Shown here one piece after another: positions 33,111 through 43,869 of a stretch of 64,000 bases of DNA (position 1 is its first letter; each line of letters starts with the position of its first letter). This stretch comes from Lachnospiraceae bacterium (GTDB lineage: Bacteria; Bacillota; Clostridia; Lachnospirales; Lachnospiraceae). Under the pieces are notes generated by a model. The model was not told the origin of the DNA. It saw nothing but the letters and a program-made list of their open reading frames with translations, and did not search any database. The stretch is taken from contig JAFQQI010000066.1 of assembly GCA_017411305.1 (NCBI GenBank), forward strand, positions 1 to 64,000. The letters are read 5' to 3'. The translations under genes and the position numbers were made by a program.

Positions 33111-35426
33111 TTATTCTGGAAAGAATTCAAGAATCTCATCATCTGTATTTTCTATTCCCTGACTATCCCCTGTCGCAGTTACTTGACGGATGGCTTCAAC
33201 GATTGATACATAACATTCCATCATGTGCTTGTGTCCGCTTTGAATTATGTCGACTTGCACCTTATTTGCCGCAGCTTCCAGCTTTGCAGCTATCTCTGAT
33301 AGTTCCATTGCTCCAATCATCCTAGATGTACTTTTGAGTGAATGTACATGTATTCCATAATTTTTCCAGTCGTAAGCAACATAACATTCCTGTAAACCAT
33401 GTTGCTTTGCTTCTGCACCTTTAACATATTCCCGTAACAACATTTCATATATTTGGGGATTATTCTGACAATAATGACTACCTGTCTGAACATCTATTCC
33501 TATTGTACTCAATGCTTCAAAAAACTCCTCTTTCCCGGATCCCTGATGCTCATCAATCATACGCTGTTCCGCTCTGTTGAGAAGCACCTTATCCTCCGGC
33601 AGATACTTCATCAACATCGACTCAAGTTTCTTGCTGTCTATTGGCTTTGTCAGATAATCTACAAATCCCTGTGCCAGATACCTTTCCCGTGCACCTCTGA
33701 CAGCATCTGCCGTCAAGCAGATAAACGGCGTTTTCTGATTAATCCCATTCCCTTGCTCTTTTATATGTAACATAGTCTCTGTGCCGTCCATATTGGGCAT
33801 TCGCTGGTCCATCAAAATCAGATCATAGTGGGTCTCTTCTGCCCGCACAATAGCTTCCGTACCGCTAGCAGCTGTATCAATTTGTATTTCTGTGCTTTTT
33901 AAAAGTCCAACAATCACTGTCAAGTTCATATAAGTGTCGTCTACAATTAAAATACGTGCTTGTGGCGCACGGAAAGCTTCTTTATATCCCTTTGCTTCCT
34001 GTATACTTCTTTTAAAATTCTCTTGAAACTCTCCGACGAATTCGGATGATACCACTCTCTGCGGAAGACAGATCGTAAATGTTGAACCCTCTCCGTATAC
34101 ACTTTCTGCACAGATACTGCCTCCCATCAGTTCCAGTAAACTATGCGTAATCGCGAGGCCGAGTCCGGTTCCTTCAATCGTCTTATTCTGCTGCATATCC
34201 ACACGCTGAAATTTCACAAACAGCTTATCAATATCTTCCTGCCTGATACCAATTCCTGTGTCCTTAACGGAAATAAGAAGACGGACCTCATTCCCTTCTC
34301 CCTTGCCAGACAAAAATTCATAACCAATGCGCAAACATATACTACCCTCTTTGGTGTATTTAACAGCATTATTCAATACATTAAGAAGCACCTGTCGCAG
34401 ACGAACTTCATCACCATATAAACCATCAGGCATTGACGAATCCACCTCTACAACAAATTCCAATCCCTTGTCATTTGCCTTGAAATGAATCATATTACTT
34501 ACATCATTGATTACCGAGCTAAGCTTATAGTTACCCTCTACGATTTCCATCCTTCCCTCTTCAATTTTAGAGAAGTCAAGAATATCATTAATAATGGTCA
34601 AAAGACTGTTTCCCGCACTTTCAATATTTCCCGCATAGATACTAATACTATTGAATGCTTCCTTAGCCTCTTCCGATCTCAAGTATATCATATTACGTCT
34701 CAGTAAACCTTCCCGCAAAATCATCTCATTCATCCCTAATATGGCATTTATCGGTGTTCGGATTTCGTGGGACATATTAGCAAGAAATTCGCTCTTAGTT
34801 TTATTTGCTTTATCTGCAATCTCCTTTGATTTGCGAAGTTCCTCTGCATTATCCTTCTGTGTGAGAATGGACAAATGATAACTAATCATGCATATATCCA
34901 CCAAAACCAGGTACAAGAAATGCAATATAGGAAAACGATTCATAAACATTTCTGAATAAATGTCTCCAAAGTAACGTCGAAGCGGCGTATAAAATAACAA
35001 CAAAATTAATACTTCAAAATATATCCCACTATATATACCAATTTTTACATTACCAAAATAACCTATACTCAAAGGGACTAAAAATATCCAAAGAATGGAC
35101 GTTCCTTCATTCACTCCACTGACAATGTAATATGAAAATGTTATAATGCAAATTACTAACATGGAAATAGTAGGAACCTTTATATCTTTGTATTTCTTTA
35201 TCCAAATTAATACAACAATACCGCCTACAACCTGCGAGAAAGTCGTAACGGTCACAAACCCTCTATGCCCTACCAGATTCAAAGTAGTTGTAATACTCGA
35301 TATGATAGTAATGGCCAAACCCACCAACAAACCTGACTGCAATTTCTGCTCATACTGCTTACCTTCCATAATATCCCTGCTGAGAAGAATATAAAGATTA
35401 TTTATTTTCTTATAGATGGCTTTCAT
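33111..35426 (-). CDS. Membrane hybrid histidine kinase with receiver and Hpt domains
   Basis: This 771-residue protein has six N-terminal membrane helices (about 30-195), a short coiled coil, the HisKA motif [17 protein letters not shown], an ATPase domain ([26 protein letters not shown]), a receiver with [13 protein letters not shown] and a C-terminal Hpt domain with [13 protein letters not shown]. All phosphorelay residues are present. The ATG at 35426 fits AGAGG eight bases upstream. It is 70 bp behind an HD-GYP response regulator in the same direction, its probable phosphotransfer partner. Confidence 0.93.
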   Translation of the reverse strand: MKAIYKKINNLYILLSRDIMEGKQYEQKLQSGLLVGLAITIISSITTTLNLVGHRGFVTVTTFSQVVGGIVVLIWIKKYKDIKVPTISMLVICIITFSYYIVSGVNEGTSILWIFLVPLSIGYFGNVKIGIYSGIYFEVLILLLFYTPLRRYFGDIYSEMFMNRFPILHFLYLVLVDICMISYHLSILTQKDNAEELRKSKEIADKANKTKSEFLANMSHEIRTPINAILGMNEMILREGLLRRNMIYLRSEEAKEAFNSISIYAGNIESAGNSLLTIINDILDFSKIEEGRMEIVEGNYKLSSVINDVSNMIHFKANDKGLEFVVEVDSSMPDGLYGDEVRLRQVLLNVLNNAVKYTKEGSICLRIGYEFLSGKGEGNEVRLLISVKDTGIGIRQEDIDKLFVKFQRVDMQQNKTIEGTGLGLAITHSLLELMGGSICAESVYGEGSTFTICLPQRVVSSEFVGEFQENFKRSIQEAKGYKEAFRAPQARILIVDDTYMNLTVIVGLLKSTEIQIDTAASGTEAIVRAEETHYDLILMDQRMPNMDGTETMLHIKEQGNGINQKTPFICLTADAVRGARERYLAQGFVDYLTKPIDSKKLESMLMKYLPEDKVLLNRAEQRMIDEHQGSGKEEFFEALSTIGIDVQTGSHYCQNNPQIYEMLLREYVKGAEAKQHGLQECYVAYDWKNYGIHVHSLKSTSRMIGAMELSEIAAKLEAAANKVQVDIIQSGHKHMMECYVSIVEAIRQVTATGDSQGIENTDDEILEFFPE

Positions 35427-35496
35427 ATGCAATACCTCTTTCTTAATCTGAATAGTTTCCTTAATTTCTGTTTTATCCGTCCGGTTCTCTACTTTC

Positions 35497-36501
35497 TCAT
35501 TTTTCTCTCATGTTGTATTCCGTATCCTCATCTATCATCTGTAACATAATATCAGCAAATACAGGATCAAACTGTGTATCTTTTCCTTTTTCGATTTCTC
35601 TTCTTACTATTTCCTGTTGCAGTACATCTCGATAACTTCGGTGACTGGTCATAGCATCATAGGCATCTGCCACAGCAATAATCCTTGCTTCTTCCAGAAT
35701 ACTCTCTCCGACAAGCCCATCCGGATATCCGGAACCGTCATATCGTTCATGATGCAAGCGAGCACCTATGGACAATTTGGGCATTTCACGAATCTTCTTT
35801 AGTATTCGTTCACCCATAATAGGATGTGTTTTGATTTGATCAAATTCCTCATCCGTCAATTTGCCCGGTTTGTTGATGACAGCATCTGAAACTCCTATTT
35901 TCCCTACATCATGCAACAGTCCCATCATGTATATCTCTTCCTGTTGCCCCTTCGTATAACCATACCGTTTGGCAATCTCTTTTGCATAATCTGCCACTCT
36001 GCCGGAATGACCATTGGTATAAGTGTCTTTTGCGTCAATAGCCTCCGCTAATGCCTGTACAACATGAAGGGACAAGCTTTCATTCTCCTGTACTTTACGT
36101 TCAACCTCTGCCGCGAGATTCTTTTGTAATCTTACCAATTCAATTGTATGCCTAACCCGAAGCACCAGTACCTCCGGTATAAAGGGTTTTTTGATAAAAT
36201 CCATCGCTCCCAGTTGAAGACCTTGCGTCTCTGAATCCTGACTTTCATCAGCAGTGAGAAAAATAACGGGAATTCTTTCAGAAGGAGCGCTCTGCGCATT
36301 TAGGACTTTCAGTGTTTCTAAACCGTTTAACCCAGGCATTTTGATATCCAGCAAAATCAAGTCCGGCTGGTTCGTTTTTACATATTCAAGAAGATCCATT
36401 CCGGATCTTAAGGCAGTCACACGCATATTATGATTGCTCAAAATCGTTCCTGCCATCTTCAGATTCATCACTTCATCATCTACTACTACAACCCAATCCA
36501 T
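35497..36501 (-). CDS. HD-GYP response regulator (cyclic di-GMP phosphodiesterase type)
   Basis: This 334-residue regulator has a receiver domain ([14 protein letters not shown]; acceptor aspartate in [13 protein letters not shown]) and an HD-GYP domain with [32 protein letters not shown] and [16 protein letters not shown]. The metal ligands and the GYP triplet are complete, so it is expected to hydrolyse cyclic di-GMP. It precedes the hybrid kinase, suggesting kinase-controlled turnover of the second messenger. The start follows GAGAGGT. Confidence 0.93.
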   Translation of the reverse strand: MDWVVVVDDEVMNLKMAGTILSNHNMRVTALRSGMDLLEYVKTNQPDLILLDIKMPGLNGLETLKVLNAQSAPSERIPVIFLTADESQDSETQGLQLGAMDFIKKPFIPEVLVLRVRHTIELVRLQKNLAAEVERKVQENESLSLHVVQALAEAIDAKDTYTNGHSGRVADYAKEIAKRYGYTKGQQEEIYMMGLLHDVGKIGVSDAVINKPGKLTDEEFDQIKTHPIMGERILKKIREMPKLSIGARLHHERYDGSGYPDGLVGESILEEARIIAVADAYDAMTSHRSYRDVLQQEIVRREIEKGKDTQFDPVFADIMLQMIDEDTEYNMREK

Positions 36502-37077
36502 TAATATGACCTCTCTCTTCAGTAAAAGACCGCATGATCTGTAAAAATCCTCACAGACAACTCGCCATTAAAAAATTATATACTATTTTATTATATATAA
36601 TTTAAAATTCCTTTTCAACTTATCATACTGATTAAAAGTGAATGCTTTTACTAAATACTACAGAAATACTAATGTTCCCTCCTCCCGTGTAATATTCATA
36701 TTATCAAACAACATTAGCAGCTAATTGTTTTCATCTTTCTATTGTTTAGTTTGCTTATATAATACCCGAATAAGATTTAATAACATTTCCTCAATTTACT
36801 TTTGGGGTAAAACCACAGGTTTCTACTTGCACATCATAACCAAAATCGTTTTTTGAATTATGATACCCATAACATTTTGAAAAGCAAAATCCTTATTTGC
36901 CATAAGCCATAACGGTTATAATTTTTTTATATCATAGTCAAGTTTTCCTTATAACTCTTAGCGTTCTTATTCCTTGAACAATAATTATAATGCATATATA
37001 ATAAAAATAAACATGTGACTAATAATGTCTGTATTTTGTAACGGTACTGACAAAATCAGCTCCCGGGAGGTGCAAAA
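36502..37077. other. Long AT-rich divergent intergenic region
   Basis: This 576-bp gap separates the HD-GYP gene from the frameshifted kinase. Apart from the promoter near its right end I see no gene, no tRNA and no recognisable riboswitch; in particular the cyclic di-GMP riboswitch core is absent. Runs of A and T dominate. Confidence 0.5.
36974..37002 (+). promoter_or_regulatory. Promoter of the frameshifted hybrid kinase
   Basis: TTGAAC (36974-36979), a 17-bp spacer and a perfect TATAAT (36997-37002) lie 75 bases before the start codon, which itself follows GGGAGGTG. Confidence 0.72.
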
Positions 37078-39199
37078 ATGGATATATTTCTTACTTGGAT
37101 TATGATATCCCTTGGTACAGTTTCTTTGGTATTGGGAATCATTAATATTATCCAGGAGGACAAACGTATAGCAGCAAATTGGCGTAGTATTTACCTCGTC
37201 GGAGTATTTGGTGTCATTGTATCCGCAAACATGCTTTTTGGTATATGGCTAAATATTCCCTCAAGGCTACGGCAATTCATCAATACCTATATATTCGCAG
37301 GTGCTTTAATATCATATCCTTTGCTTCGTGTTCCTGAAGCTTGTTTATTTATTCGAACGGACTTTGGTATGTCATATACCCCCCCCAACATTTTCCGGGT
37401 ATGGAAATTTATGTCGTTTATCTTGGAATTAATGCACTGCTAATGGAATTTGAAATATGTTATTGTCTGATAAAACATACTCGGAAACGGGAAATGATTA
37501 TGGCAATATCCTGCATTCTGGCTTTGTCATTAATCGGATTCAGTCTTGTTTTTCATACTTTTTCATCCAGCCCGGATACGCCCGCTTTTCCATCATCCGT
37601 AATCATACAAGCACTAAATATTATTTTCATCTATCTCATGGCAAGAAATACCAAGATTAACAATATTACTTTGCAGAATCTTGCCAACTACATTTATGCT
37701 TCCGTAAGCGTACCTATTCTTGTGACAAATGAATACGGACAACTCAAATTATGCAACACTTCTGCTATTCAGTTTTTTAACCTATCGGAAGATGAATTGA
37801 AAAAAAAGCGAATGCATGAACTTTTTGAAATACCTTCAGACACTTGGAATTTTAATGATAGTGATGAGACAATTCTTGAATGTAACTGTTTGCAAAACGA
37901 CAGAAAATGTAAGCTAAAAATCAGTCATATAAAAGACAGATACCATGATTTTCTTAGTGACATTGTCATTGTGAATGACATGACGAAAACTTATCAATAC
38001 ATCGACAGCTTAAACAGCGCTAAAGAAGAAGCCGAAAAAGCTAATCAAGCCAAAAGTGCATTTCTTGCCAACATGAGTCACGAAATAAGAACACCAATGA
38101 ATTCCATAATCGGAATGAGTGAAATTCTTCTTCGCGAGCAATTAGATGAAGACCTTTCAAATACATTTTACACATTCATACTGCCGGAACAAATTTACTC
38201 AGAATTATCAATGACATTCTGGATATTTCAAAAATTGAAGCCGGTAAATATGAGATTATTGAAAATGAATATGACTTAAATAGAGTAATGGCAGACGTCA
38301 TTAATATGATTCATGCCCGGTTGACAGACAAACCGATTAAATTACGATATTCGATAGACACACCTGTACCAAGTATTCTGTACGGTGATGCTTTGCGAAT
38401 AAAACAGATTTTAACGAATATATTAGGAAATGCCGTAAAATATACGCAAGAAGGATTTATTGATATTTCTGTTTCCAGCCAAAAGCTTGAAAATCAAAAA
38501 ATAAAGCTTCTATTTACCGTAAAAGATACGGGCATCGGAATCAAAGAAGAAGACCTTGATAATATTTTCGGCGCCTTTAATCAGGTTGATACCAAACAAA
38601 ACCACTCTATTCAGGGAACCGGATTAGGATTGGCAATTGCCAAATATCTCAGTGAGCTCATGGAGGGAAATATTACGGTAAATAGCAAATACGGGGAAGG
38701 AACCTGCTTTACCATAGCTATATCTCAAACTGTAATAGACGATACGCCTTTAGATATTGAGGCTACTATAAATAATGAATCCCAATATCTGAAAAGCTTG
38801 ATGAAACCTTCCAACCTATCTATTAAGCAAAAAAATGAAGTTTTGGTGGTTGATGACAATAAAATGAATCTTATTATTGCCAAGAAACTACTGGAATCCT
38901 ATCAAATTACCGTTGATACTGCATTAAGCGGAAAAGAAGCATTGGATAAGGTGGCTCAAAAAGAATATGCTATTGTATTTATGGATTACATGATGCCGGA
39001 AATGGACGGATTGGAAACAACTCAAACTCTACGAAATCTGGATATACCATACTGTAAAACAGTTCCTGTTGTTGCATTAACTGCCAATGCAATAAATGGT
39101 GTAAAAGAAGAGCTGATAACTGCAGGCTTTGATGATTACCTGACAAAACCCATTGTTACACATCAGCTGGAAAATATTATCCAAAGATTTCTTACATAA
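37078..39199 (+). pseudogene. Hybrid sensor histidine kinase split by two frameshifts
   Basis: Three successive frames together encode one hybrid kinase: N-terminal membrane helices (37078 onward), a PAS-like region, HisKA ([16 protein letters not shown]), an ATPase domain ([15 protein letters not shown]) and a receiver (VFMDYMMPEMDG, ending at 39199). The first break is at a run of eight C (37379-37386), where one added C restores the frame. The second is at about 38170-38186, where one missing base shifts out of SHEIRTP-containing sequence before the block encoding [15 protein letters not shown]. Two independent breaks suggest a pseudogene; the C8 tract alone could be phase-variable. Confidence 0.82.
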
Positions 39200-39321
39200 A
39201 CCTGCAATATAGAGATTTTTACGATTTTTATATCGGAACTCTATAGCTCCTCCTATTTTGGCTTGTTATAATTTAACATAATAGTAACTATCCATATTTT
39301 GTATTGTTAAAGGAGGATTCC

Positions 39322-40503
39322 ATGAACAATTTTCAGTTTTACAGCCCCACAGAATTTCTTTTTGGCAAAGATGCCGAAAACAGCTGCGGCGAATATGTAA
39401 AAAAGTATGGCGGAAGTAAGGTATTAATTCATTATGGCTCTGCTTCTGCAATCCGCTCCGGCTTAATTGACCGTGTAAAAGATTCTCTTACAAAAGAAGG
39501 AATTTCCTATGTGCTGCTTGGCGGTGTACAACCTAATCCCCGTGACACCAAAATCTATGAGGGAATTGAATTGTGCCGCAAAGAAAATGTAGATTTTATT
39601 CTATCCGTAGGTGGCGGCTCCTGTATTGATTCTTCCAAAGGAATCGCCTTAGGTGCCCTCTATGATGGAGATTTTTGGGATTTTTACAGCCGAAAAGCAA
39701 GCGTAACTAAAGCGTTACCTATCGGAACCATTCTTACCATTGCTGCTGCCGGAAGTGAAGGTTCAGGTGCTTCCGTAGTTACCAAAGAAGAAGGCATGTT
39801 AAAAAGAGACGTAGGCTCCGATTTGCTTCGCCCCAAGTTTTCTATTTTAAATCCGGCTCTGACCGAAACGTTGCCTCCTTATCAGACAGCTTGCGGTGCA
39901 ACCGATATTATGGCACATGTATTTGAACGTTATTTTACCAATACAACAGAAGTAGAAGTAACTGACCGCCTCTGTGAAGCGATTCTGCTGACTATGATTA
40001 AGGAAACTCCCAGAGTGATTGAAGATCCTCATAATTATCAGGCTAGAGCTAATATTATGTGGGCAGGTACGGTAGCTCACAACGATATTATCGGTGTTGG
40101 CAGAGATCAGGATTGGAACAGCCATGGTATTGAGCATGAATTATCCGGTTTGTATGACTGCGCACATGGTGCAGGTCTTGCGGTGATCATGCCGGCATGG
40201 ATGGAATATGTTTGTGACCACAATGTAATGCGCTTTGCGCAGATGGCTACCAGAATCTGGGGTCTTCCCATGAATTTTGAAAATCCGAAGGAAACAGCAT
40301 TGCAAGGAATTACTGCATTCCGTAAATTCCTTCATGAAATCGGTATGCCTATTAACTTTGAAGAACTGGGCGCTAAGGAAGCGGATATTCCTGTTTTAGT
40401 TGAAAAATTCGGCTTAGGCGACGGCAAAACCGGCGGATTTATGCCTCTTTCTTCTGAAGATGTAGCTAATATTTACCGTATTGCAGCAAAGACAACCTTA
40501 TAG
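39322..40503 (+). CDS. Iron-containing alcohol dehydrogenase (butanol dehydrogenase type)
   Basis: This 393-residue NAD(P)H-dependent enzyme reduces aldehydes such as butyraldehyde. The nucleotide-binding loop is VGGGSCIDSSKGIA. The iron ligands fall in ACGATDIMAHVFERY, GIEHELSGLYDCAHGAGLA (His before ELSG and the HGAG histidine). The pattern is that of clostridial BdhA/YqdH-type dehydrogenases. The ATG at 39322 follows AAAGGAGG; the longer frame from 39304 has no ribosome site. It stands alone, with no aldehyde dehydrogenase beside it. Confidence 0.92.
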   Translation: MNNFQFYSPTEFLFGKDAENSCGEYVKKYGGSKVLIHYGSASAIRSGLIDRVKDSLTKEGISYVLLGGVQPNPRDTKIYEGIELCRKENVDFILSVGGGSCIDSSKGIALGALYDGDFWDFYSRKASVTKALPIGTILTIAAAGSEGSGASVVTKEEGMLKRDVGSDLLRPKFSILNPALTETLPPYQTACGATDIMAHVFERYFTNTTEVEVTDRLCEAILLTMIKETPRVIEDPHNYQARANIMWAGTVAHNDIIGVGRDQDWNSHGIEHELSGLYDCAHGAGLAVIMPAWMEYVCDHNVMRFAQMATRIWGLPMNFENPKETALQGITAFRKFLHEIGMPINFEELGAKEADIPVLVEKFGLGDGKTGGFMPLSSEDVANIYRIAAKTTL

Positions 40504-40636
40504 AGCCGCAATTGACATTTTGGTACTTTAGGACTATAATGTTAATATCATTTATATCCATAAGTCAGTCTTTATTTTATAGATTCTTATGTATAATAAT
40601 TGTGTTTCTATTAATTAATACAAAGGAGTGATTATT

Positions 40637-41035
40637 ATGGCAAAAACAAATGGCGCACAATCAGTTGAAGTAATTCCCGGAAGAAGAATTGTTCTTTCCG
40701 CAGGTGTTGGTAAAACAAATATCGATGAATTAAAGTGGCTTACTGAAACCGTTTTGGCAGAAGCCAAAGCTTGGAAAGTAACCGGCTGGGCATATATTGC
40801 AGATTGTTCCCAGATGAAGCCTGTTGGTCCTGCTGAAGGCGGCGAACTTGTTACTATGACCAAAAAATTTGTAGAAGCAGGTTGTAAAGCTTTCGGTTTC
40901 GCGGAAGGAAATTCTGTGATGTTAAAAATTCAGGCTCAAAAGAATACCGAACGTTCAGAAACAGGTATTCCGGAAGGTCATTTCGCTACTGTTCAGGAAG
41001 CATTAGATTGGATACAAAAAGAAATTCATATTTAA
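40637..41035 (+). CDS. Conserved-looking small protein of unknown function
   Basis: This 132-residue soluble protein alternates strands and helices (VEVIPGRRIVLSAG, NIDELKWLTETVLAEAKAW, GWAYIADCSQMKPVG), which resembles an alpha/beta fold of the STAS/SpoIIAA-like kind. I cannot assign a family with confidence. The ATG at 40637 follows AAAGGAG; a GTG at 40628 is in frame but inside the ribosome site region. It lies 133 bp behind the butanol dehydrogenase and is followed by a strong terminator. Confidence 0.72.
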   Translation: MAKTNGAQSVEVIPGRRIVLSAGVGKTNIDELKWLTETVLAEAKAWKVTGWAYIADCSQMKPVGPAEGGELVTMTKKFVEAGCKAFGFAEGNSVMLKIQAQKNTERSETGIPEGHFATVQEALDWIQKEIHI

Positions 41036-41046
41036 ATTTTATCATA

Positions 41047-41088
41047 GAATCACCCCTGCCTTCATATAAAGTACAGGGGTGATTTTTT
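41047..41088 (+). terminator. Terminator overlapping the tspO ribosome site
   Basis: AATCACCCCTG (41048-41058) and CAGGGGTGATT (41074-41084) form an 11-pair stem followed by six T. It ends the preceding gene. The 3' arm contains AGGGG, the only plausible ribosome site of tspO. Confidence 0.85.
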
Positions 41089-41557
41089 GAGATTAAATAT
41101 AAAACAACTGATAATCTGTATTGCAATTCCTCTTTTGATTGGAAGTTTGTCAGCATTCCTTACCCGTGACAGCATGACAACCTTTAGCAGGGTAATTAAG
41201 CCGCCGCTATCGCCACCGGGTATTTTGTTCCCGATTGTATGGACTGTTCTTTATGCTCTGATGGGCATTGCTTCTTACTTAATCATATCCTCTGATGCTG
41301 CAAAAGAAGATGTTCAGAATGCAATTTTTGTTTACGCACTGCAACTTGGTATTAATTTTTTCTGGTCCATCTTTTTCTTTAACCTGCAGTGGTACTTATT
41401 TTCTTTCTTTTGGTTATTATTATTATGGACTTTTATTTTATATACAATAGTAGTATTTTACCGGATTTCCAAGCCGGCAGCATACCTACTGATACCGTAT
41501 CTTCTCTGGGTAACCTTTGCCGGATACTTAAATTTGGGAATCGCTATTCTTAATTGA
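41087..41557 (+). CDS. tspO: TspO/MBR-family membrane protein
   Basis: This 156-residue protein has five membrane helices and the family features FSRVIKPPLSPPGILFPIVW near the first loop, WTVLYALMGIASYL, and tryptophan-rich helices 3-5. TspO proteins bind tetrapyrroles and act in stress responses. The start at 41087 is a TTG; there is no ATG early enough to keep the first helix. The predicted ribosome site sits in the arm of the preceding terminator hairpin, so translation may depend on RNA folding. Confidence 0.88.
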   Translation: MRLNIKQLIICIAIPLLIGSLSAFLTRDSMTTFSRVIKPPLSPPGILFPIVWTVLYALMGIASYLIISSDAAKEDVQNAIFVYALQLGINFFWSIFFFNLQWYLFSFFWLLLLWTFILYTIVVFYRISKPAAYLLIPYLLWVTFAGYLNLGIAILN

Positions 41558-41569
41558 GACACCTATTCT

Positions 41570-41614
41570 ACCATATAAGAAAAACTCCCAATATGGGAGT
41601 TTTTCTTATATGGT
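41570..41614. terminator. Perfect 21-bp inverted repeat, bidirectional terminator
   Basis: Two 21-base arms (41570-41590 and 41594-41614; core AACTCCCA...TGGGAGTT) pair perfectly around a three-base ATA loop. It lies between convergent genes tspO and the GNAT gene and overlaps the last codons of the latter. A and T runs on each side allow termination in both directions. Confidence 0.88.
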
Positions 41615-42136
41615 AAGTCTCATTTGATGCCATTCCTCACCGCCCCAAGTAGAATTGGCCATTCCGTCATCATGAAAGCCCATCTTCAAATACATTTCTA
41701 CTTTTTCCTGTAAACATGTCAAAATAAGCGTGTTACGTCCATTCTGTTTTTCACGCTGTGCGTAACGGCGAACAATTTCTTTTGCAAGTCCTTGCCCGCG
41801 ATACTTTGGGAGAACATCCAAGCCAAGTAACATGACATGCTTTCCTATCGGGTTATATAAATTAATGTCTGTAAAAAATTCATCTCTGAAAGCGTCTTCA
41901 TCCGTTGATATGCCGTTTAAAAACCCTGCAATTTCTCCGGTTTCTCTGTCCACTGCCACCAAAAAAAGCTCCGGCGCATTGACAATCCGCTCCTTCATAT
42001 GCTTCTCAGAACAGGCTTCGTGAGGCGGGAAGCAAATCTGCTCAATGGCAACCGCCCTATCCTCTTCTCCGTTCCTTATGCTGCGAAATTCAAATCGTTC
42101 GTTTAATGTTTGGTTACATGTGTTTTTTTCTTGCAT
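41606..42136 (-). CDS. GNAT-family N-acetyltransferase
   Basis: This 176-residue protein has the GNAT fold: an N-terminal strand region (FEFRSIRNGEEDRAVAIEQ), the central LGLDVLPKYRGQGLAKEIV, where RGQGLA is the acetyl-CoA pyrophosphate loop, and the C-terminal YLKMGFHDDGMANSTWGGEEW. It transfers an acetyl group to an amine, but the substrate is unknown. Start follows AAAGGAT. The last codons are part of the large terminator palindrome. Confidence 0.9.
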   Translation of the reverse strand: MQEKNTCNQTLNERFEFRSIRNGEEDRAVAIEQICFPPHEACSEKHMKERIVNAPELFLVAVDRETGEIAGFLNGISTDEDAFRDEFFTDINLYNPIGKHVMLLGLDVLPKYRGQGLAKEIVRRYAQREKQNGRNTLILTCLQEKVEMYLKMGFHDDGMANSTWGGEEWHQMRLTI

Positions 42137-42192
42137 AAACTTATCCTTTCAAGTAACGGGCAACGCCGTCATAGTCATCTTCACATCTATAT

Positions 42193-43806
42193 TTAACCTG
42201 CATACCAGAGCATTTCAAAACTCTCATCAGCGTTCATACCGTTGACCGTAGGCGGCCAATCCGTACCGGTATAAAATCTGCATCGCTTTCCGTCGTCTGC
42301 CAGCATATCTGCAAAGGTTTCTCCATCCGTTGTCATAAACTGAAAATCCGTTCCCGCCGGGAAAGCATAGCTATCACCGATAAGATTTCCTTCCTCGTCC
42401 AACAGGTCAGCCGTAATTTCTACCGTAGATGTAATAGATATTTCATCTTGTACCTGATAAACACCTTCTTTTTCTACAGGCATACCATCTTCTCCCACAT
42501 AACAGTTTGCCAGCGCAGAGTAAGTGCTCAATACGTCCATACGCCGCACAACCTCAAAGTCAGCGGAATTCGTAAAAGAGGACATACCACCGCTAAATTC
42601 TCCCATGTATTCCACCGAAATCTCCGTAATCTCAAATACACATACCGATTGATAATCATTTTCAACCGTACGCTGTACATAAAGGTAATGCCTGTTACCT
42701 GATTTTACCAGATAAGTTTCCAAATCATAGCAATAAGTTTCCTGAGTAAAAGTGTTACCGTTTACGGTTACATTGAAGGACTCACTATAATCCACATCTA
42801 TATCGTAATTCCTTGTAACCGAAATATAATCTGTCACTCCGTCACCGTTTAAATCAGTATCCATGCCATACCAAGTATCATCAAATGCTATCACATAATT
42901 TTCATCTGCATTCTTGAAATAGCGGTCATCAAAAATCTGTGGATATTCGCTGTAGCAAAGAGTTACCTGCTGCACTCCGTCCGCATAGCTTCCGATTTCA
43001 TAATCACTGAAATAAAAGGTCACACCGTCATAGCCCAAGGTCCATGTAAATGTAGGCGGATACTGTGCATCAGTAGGTACAATATACTCTCTAAACAGCT
43101 CCTCTAAGGAATCCGTCCAAAAGGTTAGGTCCGGATACTTTTCGGTAATTTCTGTCTCTAAAATACCGGGCAGGCTATCCTTATCGATAACTACATTTTC
43201 CAGTGCAATTTCCGCACCTGTCTGCACATCAAAATTGTAGGTTTTAAAAAAAGAGTTACCGTGGGCACCACCTTCATAAGAATAAACAAGCTCCTCAATT
43301 GCAAGCGCTTCATCATCAGCTCTCTTTATAAACATCCTCGATTGATATTCATAGGGTCCCATAAAATTCTGAGCGCCGTATTCTTCGTACTCACTCCTGA
43401 CATTTTCTTTTAGCTCATTAATATAACCCTGAGTATCTGAAATATACTCAGCATTAAATTTATTTACTGCATCTGTTAACGCCGGATAATCGCCGGTATG
43501 CAGATTAACAGAATTGTAACAGGCATTCATAAGGACCATGTCCTCATACTCATTGTCCCAATAGGTCTCCAAAGAAATATCCAGATAGGCAGGTCCGTCA
43601 GTCTTTGTCGACTCTTCCTTTGTCGGTTGCTTATCCGTGTTTGTCTTATCTGTCTGTTCCGATGAACTTTCATGTATGGGCTGAGGCTCTACTGCCAAAA
43701 TGGAGTCTTGCTTACCTGTTTCACCAGATTCAACATTCTGCGTGCCGCAACCTATCATACTCAAAATCATTACTAATATAATAATTGCTGAAATTCCTTT
43801 TTTCAT
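42193..43806 (-). CDS. RsiV/DUF3298-type lipoprotein
   Basis: This 537-residue protein has a lipobox IGCG (C20), a Ser/Thr/Lys-rich linker (about 25-75) and then the paired DUF4163/DUF3298-type domains (about 75-285), recognised by YSYEGGAHGNSFFKTYNFD and TWTLGYDGVTFYFSDYEIG. RsiV of Bacillus has the same domains and binds lysozyme, but here there is a lipid anchor and no anti-sigma segment. The C-terminal half (about 290-537) has VCVFEITEI-like strands and a final domain (FTDGETF region) I do not recognise; D-rich DTDLNGDGVTDY looks like a calcium-binding loop. Confidence 0.8.
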   Translation of the reverse strand: MKKGISAIIILVMILSMIGCGTQNVESGETGKQDSILAVEPQPIHESSSEQTDKTNTDKQPTKEESTKTDGPAYLDISLETYWDNEYEDMVLMNACYNSVNLHTGDYPALTDAVNKFNAEYISDTQGYINELKENVRSEYEEYGAQNFMGPYEYQSRMFIKRADDEALAIEELVYSYEGGAHGNSFFKTYNFDVQTGAEIALENVVIDKDSLPGILETEITEKYPDLTFWTDSLEELFREYIVPTDAQYPPTFTWTLGYDGVTFYFSDYEIGSYADGVQQVTLCYSEYPQIFDDRYFKNADENYVIAFDDTWYGMDTDLNGDGVTDYISVTRNYDIDVDYSESFNVTVNGNTFTQETYCYDLETYLVKSGNRHYLYVQRTVENDYQSVCVFEITEISVEYMGEFSGGMSSFTNSADFEVVRRMDVLSTYSALANCYVGEDGMPVEKEGVYQVQDEISITSTVEITADLLDEEGNLIGDSYAFPAGTDFQFMTTDGETFADMLADDGKRCRFYTGTDWPPTVNGMNADESFEMLWYAG

Positions 43807-43869
43807 CCTTGCGCTCCATATAATATAATTTGATATCAGTATATCCCTATGAATTATTGTATCATAAAT

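Noticed and set aside
36502..37077. Cyclic di-GMP riboswitch upstream of the kinase or HD-GYP gene
   Set aside because: The genes would fit such control, but the conserved riboswitch core is not present in this gap on either strand.
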